From the NCBI GenBank assembly GCA_964352715.1, contig CAYGSU010000051.1, forward strand, positions 1-30,022: DNA of 30,022 nt, in the 5' to 3' direction. Under the pieces are notes generated by a model. The model was not told the DNA's origin. It saw nothing but the letters and a program-made list of their open reading frames with translations, and ran no database searches. Source of the DNA: JAVKBW01 sp964352715. GTDB lineage: Bacteria; Pseudomonadota; Alphaproteobacteria; UBA8366; Aestuariispiraceae. Below are positions 7,596 through 16,715 of the stretch, piece by piece. Position 1 is the first letter of the stretch; every line of letters starts with the position of its first letter. Made by a program: the position numbers and the translations under genes.

Positions 7596-8597
7596 ATGAC
7601 TGCGCAAGTGATAAAGGCCGAACACGCACACGAACTGGAAGCGCCGGATATTACCGTTTCCGTGCGCGATGTCTTCGACATCGATACCGATATGACGGTG
7701 CCGGCCTTTTCCGAGACGTCAGAACATGTGCCGGATACGGACCCCGATTATCTGTTCGACCGAGAAACCACGCTCGCGATCCTGGCCGGCTTCGCCCATA
7801 ACCGCCGGGTGATGATTCAGGGCTATCACGGCACCGGCAAGTCGACCCATATCGAACAGGTCGCAGCACGTCTGAACTGGCCTTGCGTTCGCGTGAACCT
7901 GGATTCTCATATCAGCCGTATCGATCTGGTCGGCAAGGATGCGATTGTGCTGAAGGATGGCATGCAGGTAACCGAATTCCGCGAAGGCATCCTTCCCTGG
8001 GCGTTGCAGAACCCGGTCGCCATCTGTTTCGACGAATACGATGCCGGCCGCCCGGACGTCATGTTCGTGATCCAGCGCGTGCTGGAACGCGAAGGCAAGC
8101 TGACCCTGCTCGACCAGAGCAAGGTTATTCGCCCGAACCCGTATTTTCGGCTGTTCGCGACCGCCAACACGGTCGGTCTGGGCGATACGACCGGCCTGTA
8201 TCACGGCACGCAGCCGATCAACCAGGGTCAGATGGATCGCTGGTCGATCGTCACGACCCTGAACTATCTGCCGCATGAAGAGGAAGTCGCCATCGTTCTG
8301 GCCAAGGCCAAGCAGTATGATACCAAGGAAGGTCAGGACCAGGTCAACGCCATGGTTCAACTGGCGGATATGACCCGTACCGGTTTCATGTCCGGTGATA
8401 TCTCGACGGTGATGAGCCCCCGCACGGTGCTGACCTGGGCTGAAAACGCCGAAATCTTCGGCGATCTCGGCTTCGCCTTCCGGGTAACGTTCCTGAACAA
8501 GTGCGACGAGACAGAGCGGACCATCGTGTCTGAATACTATCAGCGTTGCTTCGGTGAAGAACTGCCGGATTCCGCTGCATCGGTTCAGATGCGCTGA
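7596..8597 (+). CDS. cobS: Aerobic cobaltochelatase subunit CobS
   Basis: A 333-residue AAA+ ATPase that, with CobT, forms the chaperone-like motor that lets CobN insert cobalt into hydrogenobyrinic acid a,c-diamide in aerobic B12 synthesis. The Walker A motif GYHGTGKST is at residues 76-84 and Walker B ICFDEYD at 143-149. The N-terminal CobS region precedes residue 50 and the arginine-finger-type segment follows. Length matches the family. It starts 70 bp after the J-domain gene and ends 25 bp before cobT, consistent with an operon. The large subunit CobN is not in the window. Its ribosome site is weak. Confidence 0.96.
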   Translation: MTAQVIKAEHAHELEAPDITVSVRDVFDIDTDMTVPAFSETSEHVPDTDPDYLFDRETTLAILAGFAHNRRVMIQGYHGTGKSTHIEQVAARLNWPCVRVNLDSHISRIDLVGKDAIVLKDGMQVTEFREGILPWALQNPVAICFDEYDAGRPDVMFVIQRVLEREGKLTLLDQSKVIRPNPYFRLFATANTVGLGDTTGLYHGTQPINQGQMDRWSIVTTLNYLPHEEEVAIVLAKAKQYDTKEGQDQVNAMVQLADMTRTGFMSGDISTVMSPRTVLTWAENAEIFGDLGFAFRVTFLNKCDETERTIVSEYYQRCFGEELPDSAASVQMR

Positions 8598-8622
8598 TAC
8601 ACGGACCCGATACCGTATCCAG

Positions 8623-10506
8623 ATGACCAAAGAAACCGACAGGTTCGAGGATTTCAAGCGCGCCAATGCGTGCGCCTTTCGGGCTGTCGGCGATCTGCCG
8701 GAAATCGAGGTCGTTTACGGTTCTGAAAACGCCATGATGACGGGTGACCGCGCGCGCCTGCCGGCGCCTGACCGCGCGTTGGGTAAGGACGATATTGCCC
8801 GGTCGCGTGGCGAAGGCGATTCGCTGGCGATCCGTCTGCGGCATCACGATGTTGGCCTGCACCGCCGGCTCTGCCCGACCGGTGAAGTCGCGCCGGCGCT
8901 CTTCAATGCGCTTGAAGACGCGCGCGTCGAAGCCGTCGGATCTCGCCATATGGCGGGTGTACGACAGAACATGGCGGCGTCTCTGGAGCAGAAATACCAC
9001 CGGCTGGGGTTCCACCGCATCAACGACAGAACTGAAACCGCGATGCCGGAAGTGCTGCGCCTGATGGCGCGGAACCGGCTGACCGGCGAACCGCCGCCGC
9101 CATCGGCAGCCCGGGTCTATGAATTGTGGGAAGAGCATCTTGAGCCGCAGATTTCCAATGCGCTGGAACGGCTGAAACCGCTTGTCGGTGACCAGAAGGC
9201 GTTTGCCGAAGCGGCGCGAACGTTGATCCAGGACATGGATATCGAACTCGGCGAGGAAGAAAATACCGAGCCGGGCGAAGAAAGCGGCGAGGATCAGGAT
9301 CCCGAAGATGACAGCCAGGTTCGGGGTCAGGATCAGGGCGAAGGCGAGGACGAAGACGGCGAACAGTCGCAATCCGCTTCCGATACGGCGGAAGGCGAGG
9401 AGGGCGACCAGGACATGTCCGACGCGCTCGACGAAGAGCTGGCTGACGAAATGATGCAGCAGGCCGGGTCGGAAGATCCGGGCGACGCCAACCGCCGCTG
9501 GCGGCCGGAACATGATCTTTCGAACATGCCGCGCCAGCCGTTCTACCACGCCTTCACGACCGGGTTCGATGAAGTGACGCCGGCTGAGGAATTATGCGAT
9601 TCCGAGGAACTGAGCCGTCTTCGGCAGATGCTGGACCAGCAGCTTGTGCATCTTCAGGGCATCATCGGCAAACTCGCCAACCGCATGCAGCGCCGTCTGA
9701 TGGCGCAGCAGTTGCGGTCGTGGCATTTCGATCTCGAGGAAGGGGTTCTCGATACCGGCCGACTTGGCCGCGTCGTGACAAACCCGACCCATCCGCTGTC
9801 GTTCAAACAGGAATCCGATACCGAATTCCGCGATACCGTTGTGACCCTGCTGATCGACAATTCGGGGTCGATGCGTGGCCGGCCGATCTCCATTGCGGCG
9901 ATGAGCGCTGATATTCTGACCCGGACACTGGAGCGCTGCGGCGTTAAGGTCGAAATTCTGGGCTTCACGACCCGGGCCTGGAAAGGCGGCAAATCGCGCG
10001 AACAATGGATTGCCGACGGAAAACCGCAGGAGCCGGGCCGACTGAACGACCTGCGCCACATTATCTATAAAGGGGCGGATCAGCCCTATCGCCGCGGCCG
10101 CCGCAATCTCGGTCTGATGCTGCGCGAAGGCCTGTTGAAGGAAAACATCGACGGCGAGGCGCTGCTATGGGCGCATGACCGGTTGCTGGGCCGGCCGGAA
10201 GAACGCCGCATCCTGATGGTGATTTCCGACGGTGCGCCTGTCGATGACAGCACGCTTTCGGTCAATGCCGGCAACTATCTGGAACGTCATCTGCGGGATG
10301 TGATCGATTACATAGAAACCCGCTCGCCGGTCGAAATCGTCGCCATCGGCATCGGTCATGACGTCACCCGCTATTATCGCCGCGCGGTCACCATTGTCGA
10401 TGTCGAACAGTTGGGCGGGACAATGATGGAACAACTGGCCGACCTGTTTGAAGACGACAGCAGAGCGGGCAAGAAGCACAAGGCGCCCCGGCGCCGCGCC
10501 GGTTAG
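8623..10506 (+). CDS. cobT: Aerobic cobaltochelatase subunit CobT
   Basis: A 627-residue partner of CobS. Three regions are visible: an N-terminal helical domain, a highly acidic Glu/Asp-rich linker at about residues 207-290, and a C-terminal von Willebrand A domain whose MIDAS motif DxSxS is intact (Asp412, Ser414, Ser416 in LLIDNSGSM). The C-terminal tail is basic (KKHKAPRRRAG). This is the standard architecture of CobT. The ATG at 8623 is chosen because upstream in-frame starts lie inside cobS and add non-conserved sequence. The symbol cobT is also used for an unrelated phosphoribosyltransferase; here it means the chelatase subunit. Confidence 0.95.
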   Translation: MTKETDRFEDFKRANACAFRAVGDLPEIEVVYGSENAMMTGDRARLPAPDRALGKDDIARSRGEGDSLAIRLRHHDVGLHRRLCPTGEVAPALFNALEDARVEAVGSRHMAGVRQNMAASLEQKYHRLGFHRINDRTETAMPEVLRLMARNRLTGEPPPPSAARVYELWEEHLEPQISNALERLKPLVGDQKAFAEAARTLIQDMDIELGEEENTEPGEESGEDQDPEDDSQVRGQDQGEGEDEDGEQSQSASDTAEGEEGDQDMSDALDEELADEMMQQAGSEDPGDANRRWRPEHDLSNMPRQPFYHAFTTGFDEVTPAEELCDSEELSRLRQMLDQQLVHLQGIIGKLANRMQRRLMAQQLRSWHFDLEEGVLDTGRLGRVVTNPTHPLSFKQESDTEFRDTVVTLLIDNSGSMRGRPISIAAMSADILTRTLERCGVKVEILGFTTRAWKGGKSREQWIADGKPQEPGRLNDLRHIIYKGADQPYRRGRRNLGLMLREGLLKENIDGEALLWAHDRLLGRPEERRILMVISDGAPVDDSTLSVNAGNYLERHLRDVIDYIETRSPVEIVAIGIGHDVTRYYRRAVTIVDVEQLGGTMMEQLADLFEDDSRAGKKHKAPRRRAG

Positions 10507-10550
10507 GCTGCGGTTGAGGCGGCATCTGTTTATCCGCTAAGGTTATCCCG

Positions 10551-11267
10551 ATGCGGCGTTCAAAATATTTTTCCGGGATTATGGCGGGCTTGGCAGCGCT
10601 TGTTGCGGTGGCGTCACTTGGACCCGCCGTTGCGGTTGCGGATGACCCGGCGCAAGCGTGTAGTGTTTCAGTTACCAGCGAAAACGCTTCAACCGTCGCC
10701 GACGCCTGCACGTCGATGCTGGCGGCAGAGAACCAGCCTGCCGAAACCCGGCTGGCGGCATACCTGCATCGCGGCCAGGCGCGGTACGCCGGACGGGATT
10801 TCAGTGGTGCGACCAGGGATTTCGACGCAGCGATGCAGATTGATCCCGCATCACGGACTGCCGTTGGCTATCGCGCCTATGCGTTTGTTGCGCTTGGCCG
10901 GGTGCGCCGCGCCCAGCGTGAATTATTGCCGTTGATGACCGGGGCCCCTGAAGGTGATGCGTTCTCGTTTTCAGCCGTGGTGCGCGAGCTTGCAACGACG
11001 GCCGAGCCGCATCGGAATGGTGAACTGGCGCTGCGGTTGATCGAGGAAAGCGAACCGATTGCGCTTGATGACCCGACAGTGCTGGAAGCGGTCGCCGCCG
11101 CCTATGCCACCGACCGGCAGTTCGATACGGCGGTCAGGGCGCAGTATGAGGCGCTGAAACTGGCGGAAGCGTCGGGCGAAGCGGATGTTGCCGGATATCG
11201 GACGCGGTTTGAGCTGTACAAGGCGAAACAGTCTCTTGTTTGTCCCGGCATGCAGGGGTGCTGGTAA
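10551..11267 (+). CDS. Secreted tetratricopeptide-repeat protein
   Basis: A 238-residue protein with a clear signal peptide: basic MRRSKYF, a hydrophobic stretch at about residues 9-28 and an Ala-rich cleavage region near residue 30, so it is probably periplasmic. Residues 67-135 look like two TPR units (LHRGQARYAGRDFSGATRDFDAAMQIDP, then a second helical pair), with further helices behind. Cysteines near both ends (one at the mature N-terminus, two in the last seven residues) could form disulfides. It starts 44 bp after cobT with no terminator between, so it may ride on the same transcript, but nothing ties it to B12. The exact function is unknown. Confidence 0.8.
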   Translation: MRRSKYFSGIMAGLAALVAVASLGPAVAVADDPAQACSVSVTSENASTVADACTSMLAAENQPAETRLAAYLHRGQARYAGRDFSGATRDFDAAMQIDPASRTAVGYRAYAFVALGRVRRAQRELLPLMTGAPEGDAFSFSAVVRELATTAEPHRNGELALRLIEESEPIALDDPTVLEAVAAAYATDRQFDTAVRAQYEALKLAEASGEADVAGYRTRFELYKAKQSLVCPGMQGCW

Positions 11268-11278
11268 GGCTGGTAATG

Positions 11279-11983
11279 CTAGGCCTGAAGCTTGAACACA
11301 TCCACCAGAATAGGCTGTTCCAGAACATAGCCCATATCGGTGCGACAGGCATCGAAGGCGGCGATTACAGTCGGTGACCGCAACAGGTGGTCCGGAAAAT
11401 CGTAGTGGTCGAAGTCCTTCAGGTATTCCTCGAAATCGGCATAAGTGTATTCGGTGTCATAGACGAACCGGTGACGCGATGCGTAACCCGACGCTGCCTT
11501 GTCGAGGGCTTCCTGAGCGGCCAGCCGCACCTTGGTTTCGTCATGGAAGCTACGGCAGACCTCTTCGGACGACCCTTCCAGCATTGGTTCGGCGACATAG
11601 ATCAGCCCGCCCGGTTTTACGACACGGGCCGCTTCGGCAAGGGCATCAGCCATCTTTTCAACCGGAATGTGGTGCATTGAATAGATGAACAACGCCGCAT
11701 CTGCCGTGTTGTCGTCAAGCGGCAGGTCAAGCGCGGACCCGATCTGGAAGGTCGCGCTGCCGCCGGCTTCGGTCGGGCCATAAGGGGCTGCATCACGCCG
11801 CAGGTCGGGGTCGAGTGCCGTAACCGTTGCGCCCCGGTCGGCAAGTTTCTGTGCCGGTGCGCCATTGCCGCAACCGATATCGACCAGCACCGATCCTGAA
11901 ATTTCGGCCTGTGTTGCGAAGGCGTCTATATCGTCCATCAGACCGATTGACGGGGGAATGGCGGTTTTCGCTGTGTCTGTCAT
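11279..11983 (-). CDS. Class I SAM-dependent methyltransferase
   Basis: A 234-residue Rossmann-fold methyltransferase. Motif I (VLVDIGCGNG, residues 32-41) binds SAM, an acidic residue follows strand 2 (ALDPD), and YSMHHIP plus VVKPGGLIYVAEPM match later motifs of the Methyltransf_11 type. The substrate cannot be told from sequence. Its ATG overlaps the stop of the upstream DUF2937 gene by 4 bp (ATGA), indicating translational coupling. The 3' end is 11 bp from the convergent TPR gene. Confidence 0.87.
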   Translation of the reverse strand: MTDTAKTAIPPSIGLMDDIDAFATQAEISGSVLVDIGCGNGAPAQKLADRGATVTALDPDLRRDAAPYGPTEAGGSATFQIGSALDLPLDDNTADAALFIYSMHHIPVEKMADALAEAARVVKPGGLIYVAEPMLEGSSEEVCRSFHDETKVRLAAQEALDKAASGYASRHRFVYDTEYTYADFEEYLKDFDHYDFPDHLLRSPTVIAAFDACRTDMGYVLEQPILVDVFKLQA

Positions 11984-12486
11984 GTCTCACCTTGTGGTTT
12001 CACGGGCACCCGTCGCCACGTTACCAGAGACGCCAGCCCCATGCAGCCAAGATATCCGATGAAAAACCCGGCCAGAACGTGCCCGATACCATTGAGAGTG
12101 AGAGGGAGGGCCGGCTGAAAGGTCCGAATCGTCGCCATGCCGATCTCGCGATCCATTTCCATGATCATCGCCCCGGCGACGTAATATGACGGCAGGTTGG
12201 ACAGTCTTTCCATTGATGCGGAAAGATCGACATAGCGGCTGACCATGCCAAGCAGGGCTTCACCCTCACCAACGACGACCGGATCGGCATTGCCGGTCAA
12301 GCGGCGGATGTAGTCGTATCGACCAAGACCGGTATTTGCGGCGCGGTCGTCCAGCGCCGCAACGGACAGGCGCAGCTCGTCGACATGGCCGCCCAGCCGC
12401 TGCATGTACTGCTGATGAAAGGCCGGAAACTGCGATAGCAGAATCGCGCCGACAAGCCCGAACAGAAGGAAGATGCGGCGGCGCAT
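11980..12486 (-). CDS. DUF2937 family membrane protein
   Basis: A 168-residue protein matching DUF2937: the conserved N-terminal segment LSQFPAFHQQYMQRLGGHVDEL follows a transmembrane helix at residues 5-20, and a second hydrophobic segment lies at about 138-160. The middle is soluble and probably periplasmic. Function of the family is unknown. I chose the ATG at 12486; a TTG at 12507 would add seven Arg-rich residues. It overlaps the downstream methyltransferase start by 4 bp, so the two are probably made together. Confidence 0.8.
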   Translation of the reverse strand: MRRRIFLLFGLVGAILLSQFPAFHQQYMQRLGGHVDELRLSVAALDDRAANTGLGRYDYIRRLTGNADPVVVGEGEALLGMVSRYVDLSASMERLSNLPSYYVAGAMIMEMDREIGMATIRTFQPALPLTLNGIGHVLAGFFIGYLGCMGLASLVTWRRVPVKPQGET

Positions 12487-12618
12487 CAGCGTCCGTCGCC
12501 GACGCAACCGTCACGGCTGTCCGGTTTTACGAATCTGTCTCTGGCGGTCGCGAGCATCGTTCCACGCCTCCTTGGGGGGACCTGTCTAACCCGCAACTTT
12601 GGCAATTTCGTGGCGTCG

Positions 12619-13281
12619 TTATTTGGTGCCGAACAACCGGTCACCGGCATCACCCAGACCGGGCACGATATAGGCGCTTTCATTCAGTTTCTTATCCAGC
12701 GCGGCGGCATAGATGCGAATATCGGGATGCTGGTCGGCCAGAACCTTCACGCCTTCCGGCGCGGCGACCAGCGCCATGAACCGGATGTTCTGATCTTCCA
12801 CACCATGTTCGTTCAGAATGTCCAGCGCCTTGGCGGCGGAATACCCTGTCGCCAGCATCGGGTCGCACAGAATGAACAGCCGTCCGCCGGGTTCCGGCAG
12901 GCGCTGGTAGTATTCCACCGGACGCTTGGTTTCCGGGTCGCGGTACAGGCCAATGTGCCCTTCACGGGCGGATGGCATCAACGACCGCAATCCCTCTGCC
13001 ATGCCCAGACCGGCGCGCAGAACGGAAACGATGACCGGTTTTCGCCCGGCAAGCACCGGCGCTTCCATGGGGGCGACCGGTGTTTCGATATGCATGGAGC
13101 GTAACGGCACTTCACGGGTGATTTCGTACCCCATCAGTTCCGATATCTCGCGCAGCAGGTCCCGGAACATCGAAGTCGGCGTGTCCTTGCGGCGCATCCA
13201 GGTCAGCTTGTGCTGTATCAGCGGGTGATCGAGAACCTGAAGATTGGGAAAATCGGGATGCGTTGGCGGGACGTTTGGCAT
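12619..13281 (-). CDS. upp: Uracil phosphoribosyltransferase
   Basis: A 220-residue pyrimidine-salvage enzyme that makes UMP from uracil and PRPP. The PRPP loop is DPMLATGYSA (residues 140-149), the preceding core strand is VSVLRAGLGMAEG, and the C-terminal uracil-binding segment is GLGDAGDRLFGTK (208-220). It is slightly longer at the N-terminus than typical 208-residue enzymes. It stands alone, divergent from the coiled-coil protein gene; no permease gene is adjacent. Confidence 0.96.
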   Translation of the reverse strand: MPNVPPTHPDFPNLQVLDHPLIQHKLTWMRRKDTPTSMFRDLLREISELMGYEITREVPLRSMHIETPVAPMEAPVLAGRKPVIVSVLRAGLGMAEGLRSLMPSAREGHIGLYRDPETKRPVEYYQRLPEPGGRLFILCDPMLATGYSAAKALDILNEHGVEDQNIRFMALVAAPEGVKVLADQHPDIRIYAAALDKKLNESAYIVPGLGDAGDRLFGTK

Positions 13282-13426
13282 GGATCGTAAATTCCGGTCA
13301 CTGGGGTATCGAATCGGCGCAGGCTACCCTACGCGAATCCCGCCGCCGCCGCCAAGCATGTCGCTGCGATTTCTGTACCTCAATTGAGCTTTGTCAACGG
13401 CGCGAAACACCGTATCTTGTGTGGTT

Positions 13427-16400
13427 ATGACAGCAGAAATCACAAAATTTCCGCAACCCGACCGTGGTCCCGGCGCACCAACGCCGGAACAGGTGAAGGT
13501 TGCGGCGGTACGTGCACGGCGATGGTCCCTGGGCGTTACCCTTGTCGCGGCGGCGCTCAGCGCCGGCTGGCTTTCGATGTGCTTCTGGTACACGCATGTC
13601 TGGCTGGGCTGGGATCTGATCGACCAGATGCTGCCGCATGAACTGGCGGCCGGCATCTTCGGGGTGTTTGCGCCGTTGGCGTTTTTCTGGCTGGTCGCCG
13701 TTTATGTCCGGCGCGATCATGATGTCCGGCTGCATACCGATCTGCTGCGCCAGCAGCTTGCCCTGCTGGCCTATCCGGTGGAAGACAGCGACGAACGGTT
13801 TCACAAGATTTCCGAAAGCCTGCGCCGGCAGACGCAGGAACTGAACGACGCGGCGCAGTTCGCCAGCGCCGGCCTCGATTCAGTCAGTACGGCCTTACGT
13901 GACCAGCTTGCCCTGTTGAGCAGCAATGGCGAGTCCGCCGGGCGGCAGACATCCGAAATGCGGGCCGCTCTGGCTGAACAGTCGACCAAGCTGGAAGGCC
14001 TGCTCGACCGGCTGGACAGCCATCAGCAGCGCATCGATTCATCGATTGAAAAACAGACCAGGGTGCTTGGCGAAGCGGCTGACGCCGTGCTGGAATCCAG
14101 CGAACATGCCGGATCGGCGTTGCGCATTCAGGCCAGCGAATTGCTGCAGGCCTCGCAGCAGGCGTCAGATGAGGCCGGCAAGATCGGCGACGTCTTCGAC
14201 CGATACCGTGACGAGATGACCACGGCAGGGGCGGAAGCCGGCCGCAAGGCCGACGAGATCGCCGAAACCCTGTCGACCGGCGCGCGGACGCTGGAATCGG
14301 TCAGCGATTCAGTGTCCGAACAGGTCGACGGCGTTGCCAAACGTCTGCGTGAACAGACCGACAGCGTCGCCGAGCGTCTGACCGCGGCGTTTGATGCGCA
14401 GACCGCTGCTTTTGACCGGTTCACCGAAAAAACAAATGACCGCATCGGCCAGATTACCACCGTGCTGAACCGGCAGACCGCCCTTTTGGACGAAACCGTG
14501 CGGGCGGCATTGGGCGATGTGGAAACCGGTGTCGGGAAAACGGTCGACACGGCGGAAGAACGGCTGGCGGTTCTGGCGGAGCGCTTGGGCGAAAATGCCG
14601 ACAGCTTTGTCGACGCCGTCGGCGCCGGTCTGGAATCGGCCGGCGAGATCATGCATCGCGGCATCGAGGCCAATGGCGAAACCGTACGTGAAATCACGCT
14701 TGCCCTGAAACAGCAGAGCCAGGATCTGACCCATGCGTCGGAACGCGCGGCAACCCAGGCGGAAAGCATTCGTACCGCGCTGGAAGGTCAGGCCGCCGCG
14801 CTGGGCGGGGCGGCGGAAACCGTGACCGACCGGGCGAACAGCGTGAAGTCATCCGTCGATCAGCAGGTTAAACATCTGACAGAGGCATCGGACAGCGCGG
14901 TTGAAAAGGTCGGCCAAATGAGCGGTGCGCTGCATGAACAGGCAGATGAAATCGCCAAGGTCACCGATCTTGCGGCGTCGCGCGCTGAAACCATTCGCAC
15001 CGCCATGCAGGCACAGTCGCGGGAACTGGCCGAGGCATCGGACAAGACGCTGGCCCAGGCAAAACAGATCGAGACGCTTCTGGCCACACGGATGGCGGAA
15101 ATAAGAACCACCTTCACCGACGGCGCGGCCACACTCGACGAAACATTCGATCCGGCGATTGCACAGACGCGCGGCATGGCCGAAATGCTGCGCCAGCAGA
15201 GCCGCGAATTACGCGAGGCGGCGGACTGGGTAAGCGGGCAGACCGAAACCATCGGCGAGGTTCTGCAGAAGCAAAGCAAGGATCTTTCCGCAGCAGCCGA
15301 TCAGGCGTCGGGGCAGATCCGCGACATGCGCGAAACCATGCAGCGCCAGACGGCAGATCTGAATGCCGCTTCCGACAAGGCGGGGCAGGAAGCAAGGCGC
15401 ATCCGTGAAACCCTCAGGGAAGATGCCTCGGCGCTGGAATCGCTGGTTTCCATTCTGGCCAACAATGCAACGGCAATTCAGGAAACCGTCGACCGCCAGA
15501 CCAACACGCTCGGCGAGGCATCGACCAACGCAGCGGAGAAAGCGGCCGCCATCGACGAACAGCTGCAGGCCCAGACAACCGCCCTGCTATCAGCGGCCGA
15601 TTTGGTGAAGGAAAGAATTGGCGAGGCGGGGTCGGCGTTCCGCGACGGGTCATCCGACCTCAATACGGCGCTGGAAAAAGCCTTCGCGCTGATGGGCGAT
15701 GTCGGCAAGGCGTTCGATGAACAGGCCGAAAAACTGACGACTGTTTCCGTGCGGTCGGGCATGCAGGTGCGCGACCACCGGGAGAACCTGAAGGAACAGG
15801 CAGACGCGATCGCCGAAGCAGCGGAGAAGGCTGTCGCCACCGTCAAGCTGGTCAGCGATGCCTTTGCGCAGGAATCAGCCGGGCTTCAGGGCACGACGGA
15901 TACGGTGTCGGAACGGGTCGAAACCCTGGTCGCCCTGTTGCGCAACCAGTCGGGCGACCTTGCAGCAGCGAGCGATCTGGCGAAGGCGCAGATTTCCGGC
16001 GTCGGCGAAAGCCTGAACAACCAGACCAAGAAGCTGACAGCCATTGCCGAAAACACCCAGGCGGTGCTGAGCGGCCTCGGGTCGGATGCGAATGCCAGTT
16101 CAGAAAAGCTGCTGGCATCCGTTCATGCGGCGGAATCGACGGCGCGCACCATCACCGGCGTGTTCGAAGAACAGGCCAACAAACTTACCGAAGCGTCGAA
16201 GCAGGTCGCCAGTCAGTCCGAAATCGCCCAGAAGAAGGAGCTGGAACTGCGCCGCGATGTGTTCCTGAAATCCGCCAGGTTTGTCATCGAGGATCTCAAC
16301 TCAATCTCCATCGACCTGACCCGCAGCCTGTATCAGGATGTGCCGGAAACCGACTGGCGCCGCTATGTAAAGGGCGACCGGTCAATCTTCACCCGGTCAC

Positions 16401-16630
16401 TGCTGCGTGGAAAACAATCGACCCTGGTTCGCCGGATTGCCGAGAAGGTGAAGCAGGACAAGGAGATGCGGGATTATGTGACCCGCTATGTCGACCACTT
16501 CGACAAGCTGCTGGAGGAAACCAAGACCTGCGACCCCGAACACCTGCTGCATTCAACTTTCATGACCGCCGATGTCGGCAAGCTGTTCGTTATTCTGAAC
16601 CACGCCATTGGCCGCGATACGGCAAACTGA
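13427..16630 (+). CDS. Membrane-anchored long coiled-coil protein with 25-residue repeats
   Basis: A 1067-residue protein of unknown function. Residues 1-33 are cytoplasmic; two transmembrane helices (about 34-56 and 72-95) form a hairpin; residues 132-937 are a long helical array; residues 938-1067 form a distinct C-terminal domain (RFVIEDLNSISIDL ... GDRSIFTRSLL ... YVDHFDKLLEE ... FMTADVGKLFVIL). The array repeats every 25 residues: a hydrophobic residue at position 1, Q at 4, S/T at 5, L at 8, A at 11, D/E at 13, A at 15, I/V/M at 22. The two-helix-plus-coil layout resembles polarity or scaffold proteins such as Caulobacter TipN, but I cannot claim homology. The ATG at 13427 is preferred over the TTG at 13391. 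It is followed by a bidirectional terminator. Confidence 0.85.
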   Translation: MTAEITKFPQPDRGPGAPTPEQVKVAAVRARRWSLGVTLVAAALSAGWLSMCFWYTHVWLGWDLIDQMLPHELAAGIFGVFAPLAFFWLVAVYVRRDHDVRLHTDLLRQQLALLAYPVEDSDERFHKISESLRRQTQELNDAAQFASAGLDSVSTALRDQLALLSSNGESAGRQTSEMRAALAEQSTKLEGLLDRLDSHQQRIDSSIEKQTRVLGEAADAVLESSEHAGSALRIQASELLQASQQASDEAGKIGDVFDRYRDEMTTAGAEAGRKADEIAETLSTGARTLESVSDSVSEQVDGVAKRLREQTDSVAERLTAAFDAQTAAFDRFTEKTNDRIGQITTVLNRQTALLDETVRAALGDVETGVGKTVDTAEERLAVLAERLGENADSFVDAVGAGLESAGEIMHRGIEANGETVREITLALKQQSQDLTHASERAATQAESIRTALEGQAAALGGAAETVTDRANSVKSSVDQQVKHLTEASDSAVEKVGQMSGALHEQADEIAKVTDLAASRAETIRTAMQAQSRELAEASDKTLAQAKQIETLLATRMAEIRTTFTDGAATLDETFDPAIAQTRGMAEMLRQQSRELREAADWVSGQTETIGEVLQKQSKDLSAAADQASGQIRDMRETMQRQTADLNAASDKAGQEARRIRETLREDASALESLVSILANNATAIQETVDRQTNTLGEASTNAAEKAAAIDEQLQAQTTALLSAADLVKERIGEAGSAFRDGSSDLNTALEKAFALMGDVGKAFDEQAEKLTTVSVRSGMQVRDHRENLKEQADAIAEAAEKAVATVKLVSDAFAQESAGLQGTTDTVSERVETLVALLRNQSGDLAAASDLAKAQISGVGESLNNQTKKLTAIAENTQAVLSGLGSDANASSEKLLASVHAAESTARTITGVFEEQANKLTEASKQVASQSEIAQKKELELRRDVFLKSARFVIEDLNSISIDLTRSLYQDVPETDWRRYVKGDRSIFTRSLLRGKQSTLVRRIAEKVKQDKEMRDYVTRYVDHFDKLLEETKTCDPEHLLHSTFMTADVGKLFVILNHAIGRDTAN
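13820..16237 (+). repeat. Array of about 32 coding repeats, 75 bp (25 residues) each
   Basis: Encodes residues 132-937 of the coiled-coil protein. Aligning units on the L-x-x-Q-[S/T] start gives mostly exact 25-residue steps. The exceptions are one 15-residue unit, one 80-residue irregular stretch, one 11-residue insertion (LATRMAEIRTT) and one unmarked double unit; all pieces add to 806 residues. Core spacing 4-3-4-3-4-3-4 corresponds to two heptads plus one hendecad, a nearly straight coiled coil. DNA identity between units is low, so the repeat is ancient rather than recently expanded. Confidence 0.8.
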
Positions 16631-16670
16631 TAGCGGTTTGCCGTCGCCGAACAGGAACATAACGCAATAA

Positions 16671-16696
16671 AAAAGCCCCGCCGAAGCGGGGCTTTT
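16671..16696. terminator. Bidirectional terminator between convergent genes
   Basis: AAAAGCCCCGC and GCGGGGCTTTT form an 11-bp stem around a CGAA loop. On the plus strand it ends in TTTT; on the minus strand it is followed by a run of six T. It lies between the stops of the coiled-coil gene (plus) and the VPLPA-CTERM gene (minus) and serves both. Confidence 0.92.
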
Positions 16697-16715
16697 CATT
16701 TGGTCGGGAAACGGG

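Noticed and set aside
12487..12618. RNA gene or small gene between DUF2937 and upp
   Set aside because: No cloverleaf, no terminator-like hairpin and no open frame with a ribosome site.
13427..16630. Calling the coiled-coil protein TipN or a chemoreceptor
   Set aside because: The two-helix-plus-coil layout is shared with TipN, but I see no diagnostic sequence, and there is no methyl-accepting signalling hairpin or HAMP motif.
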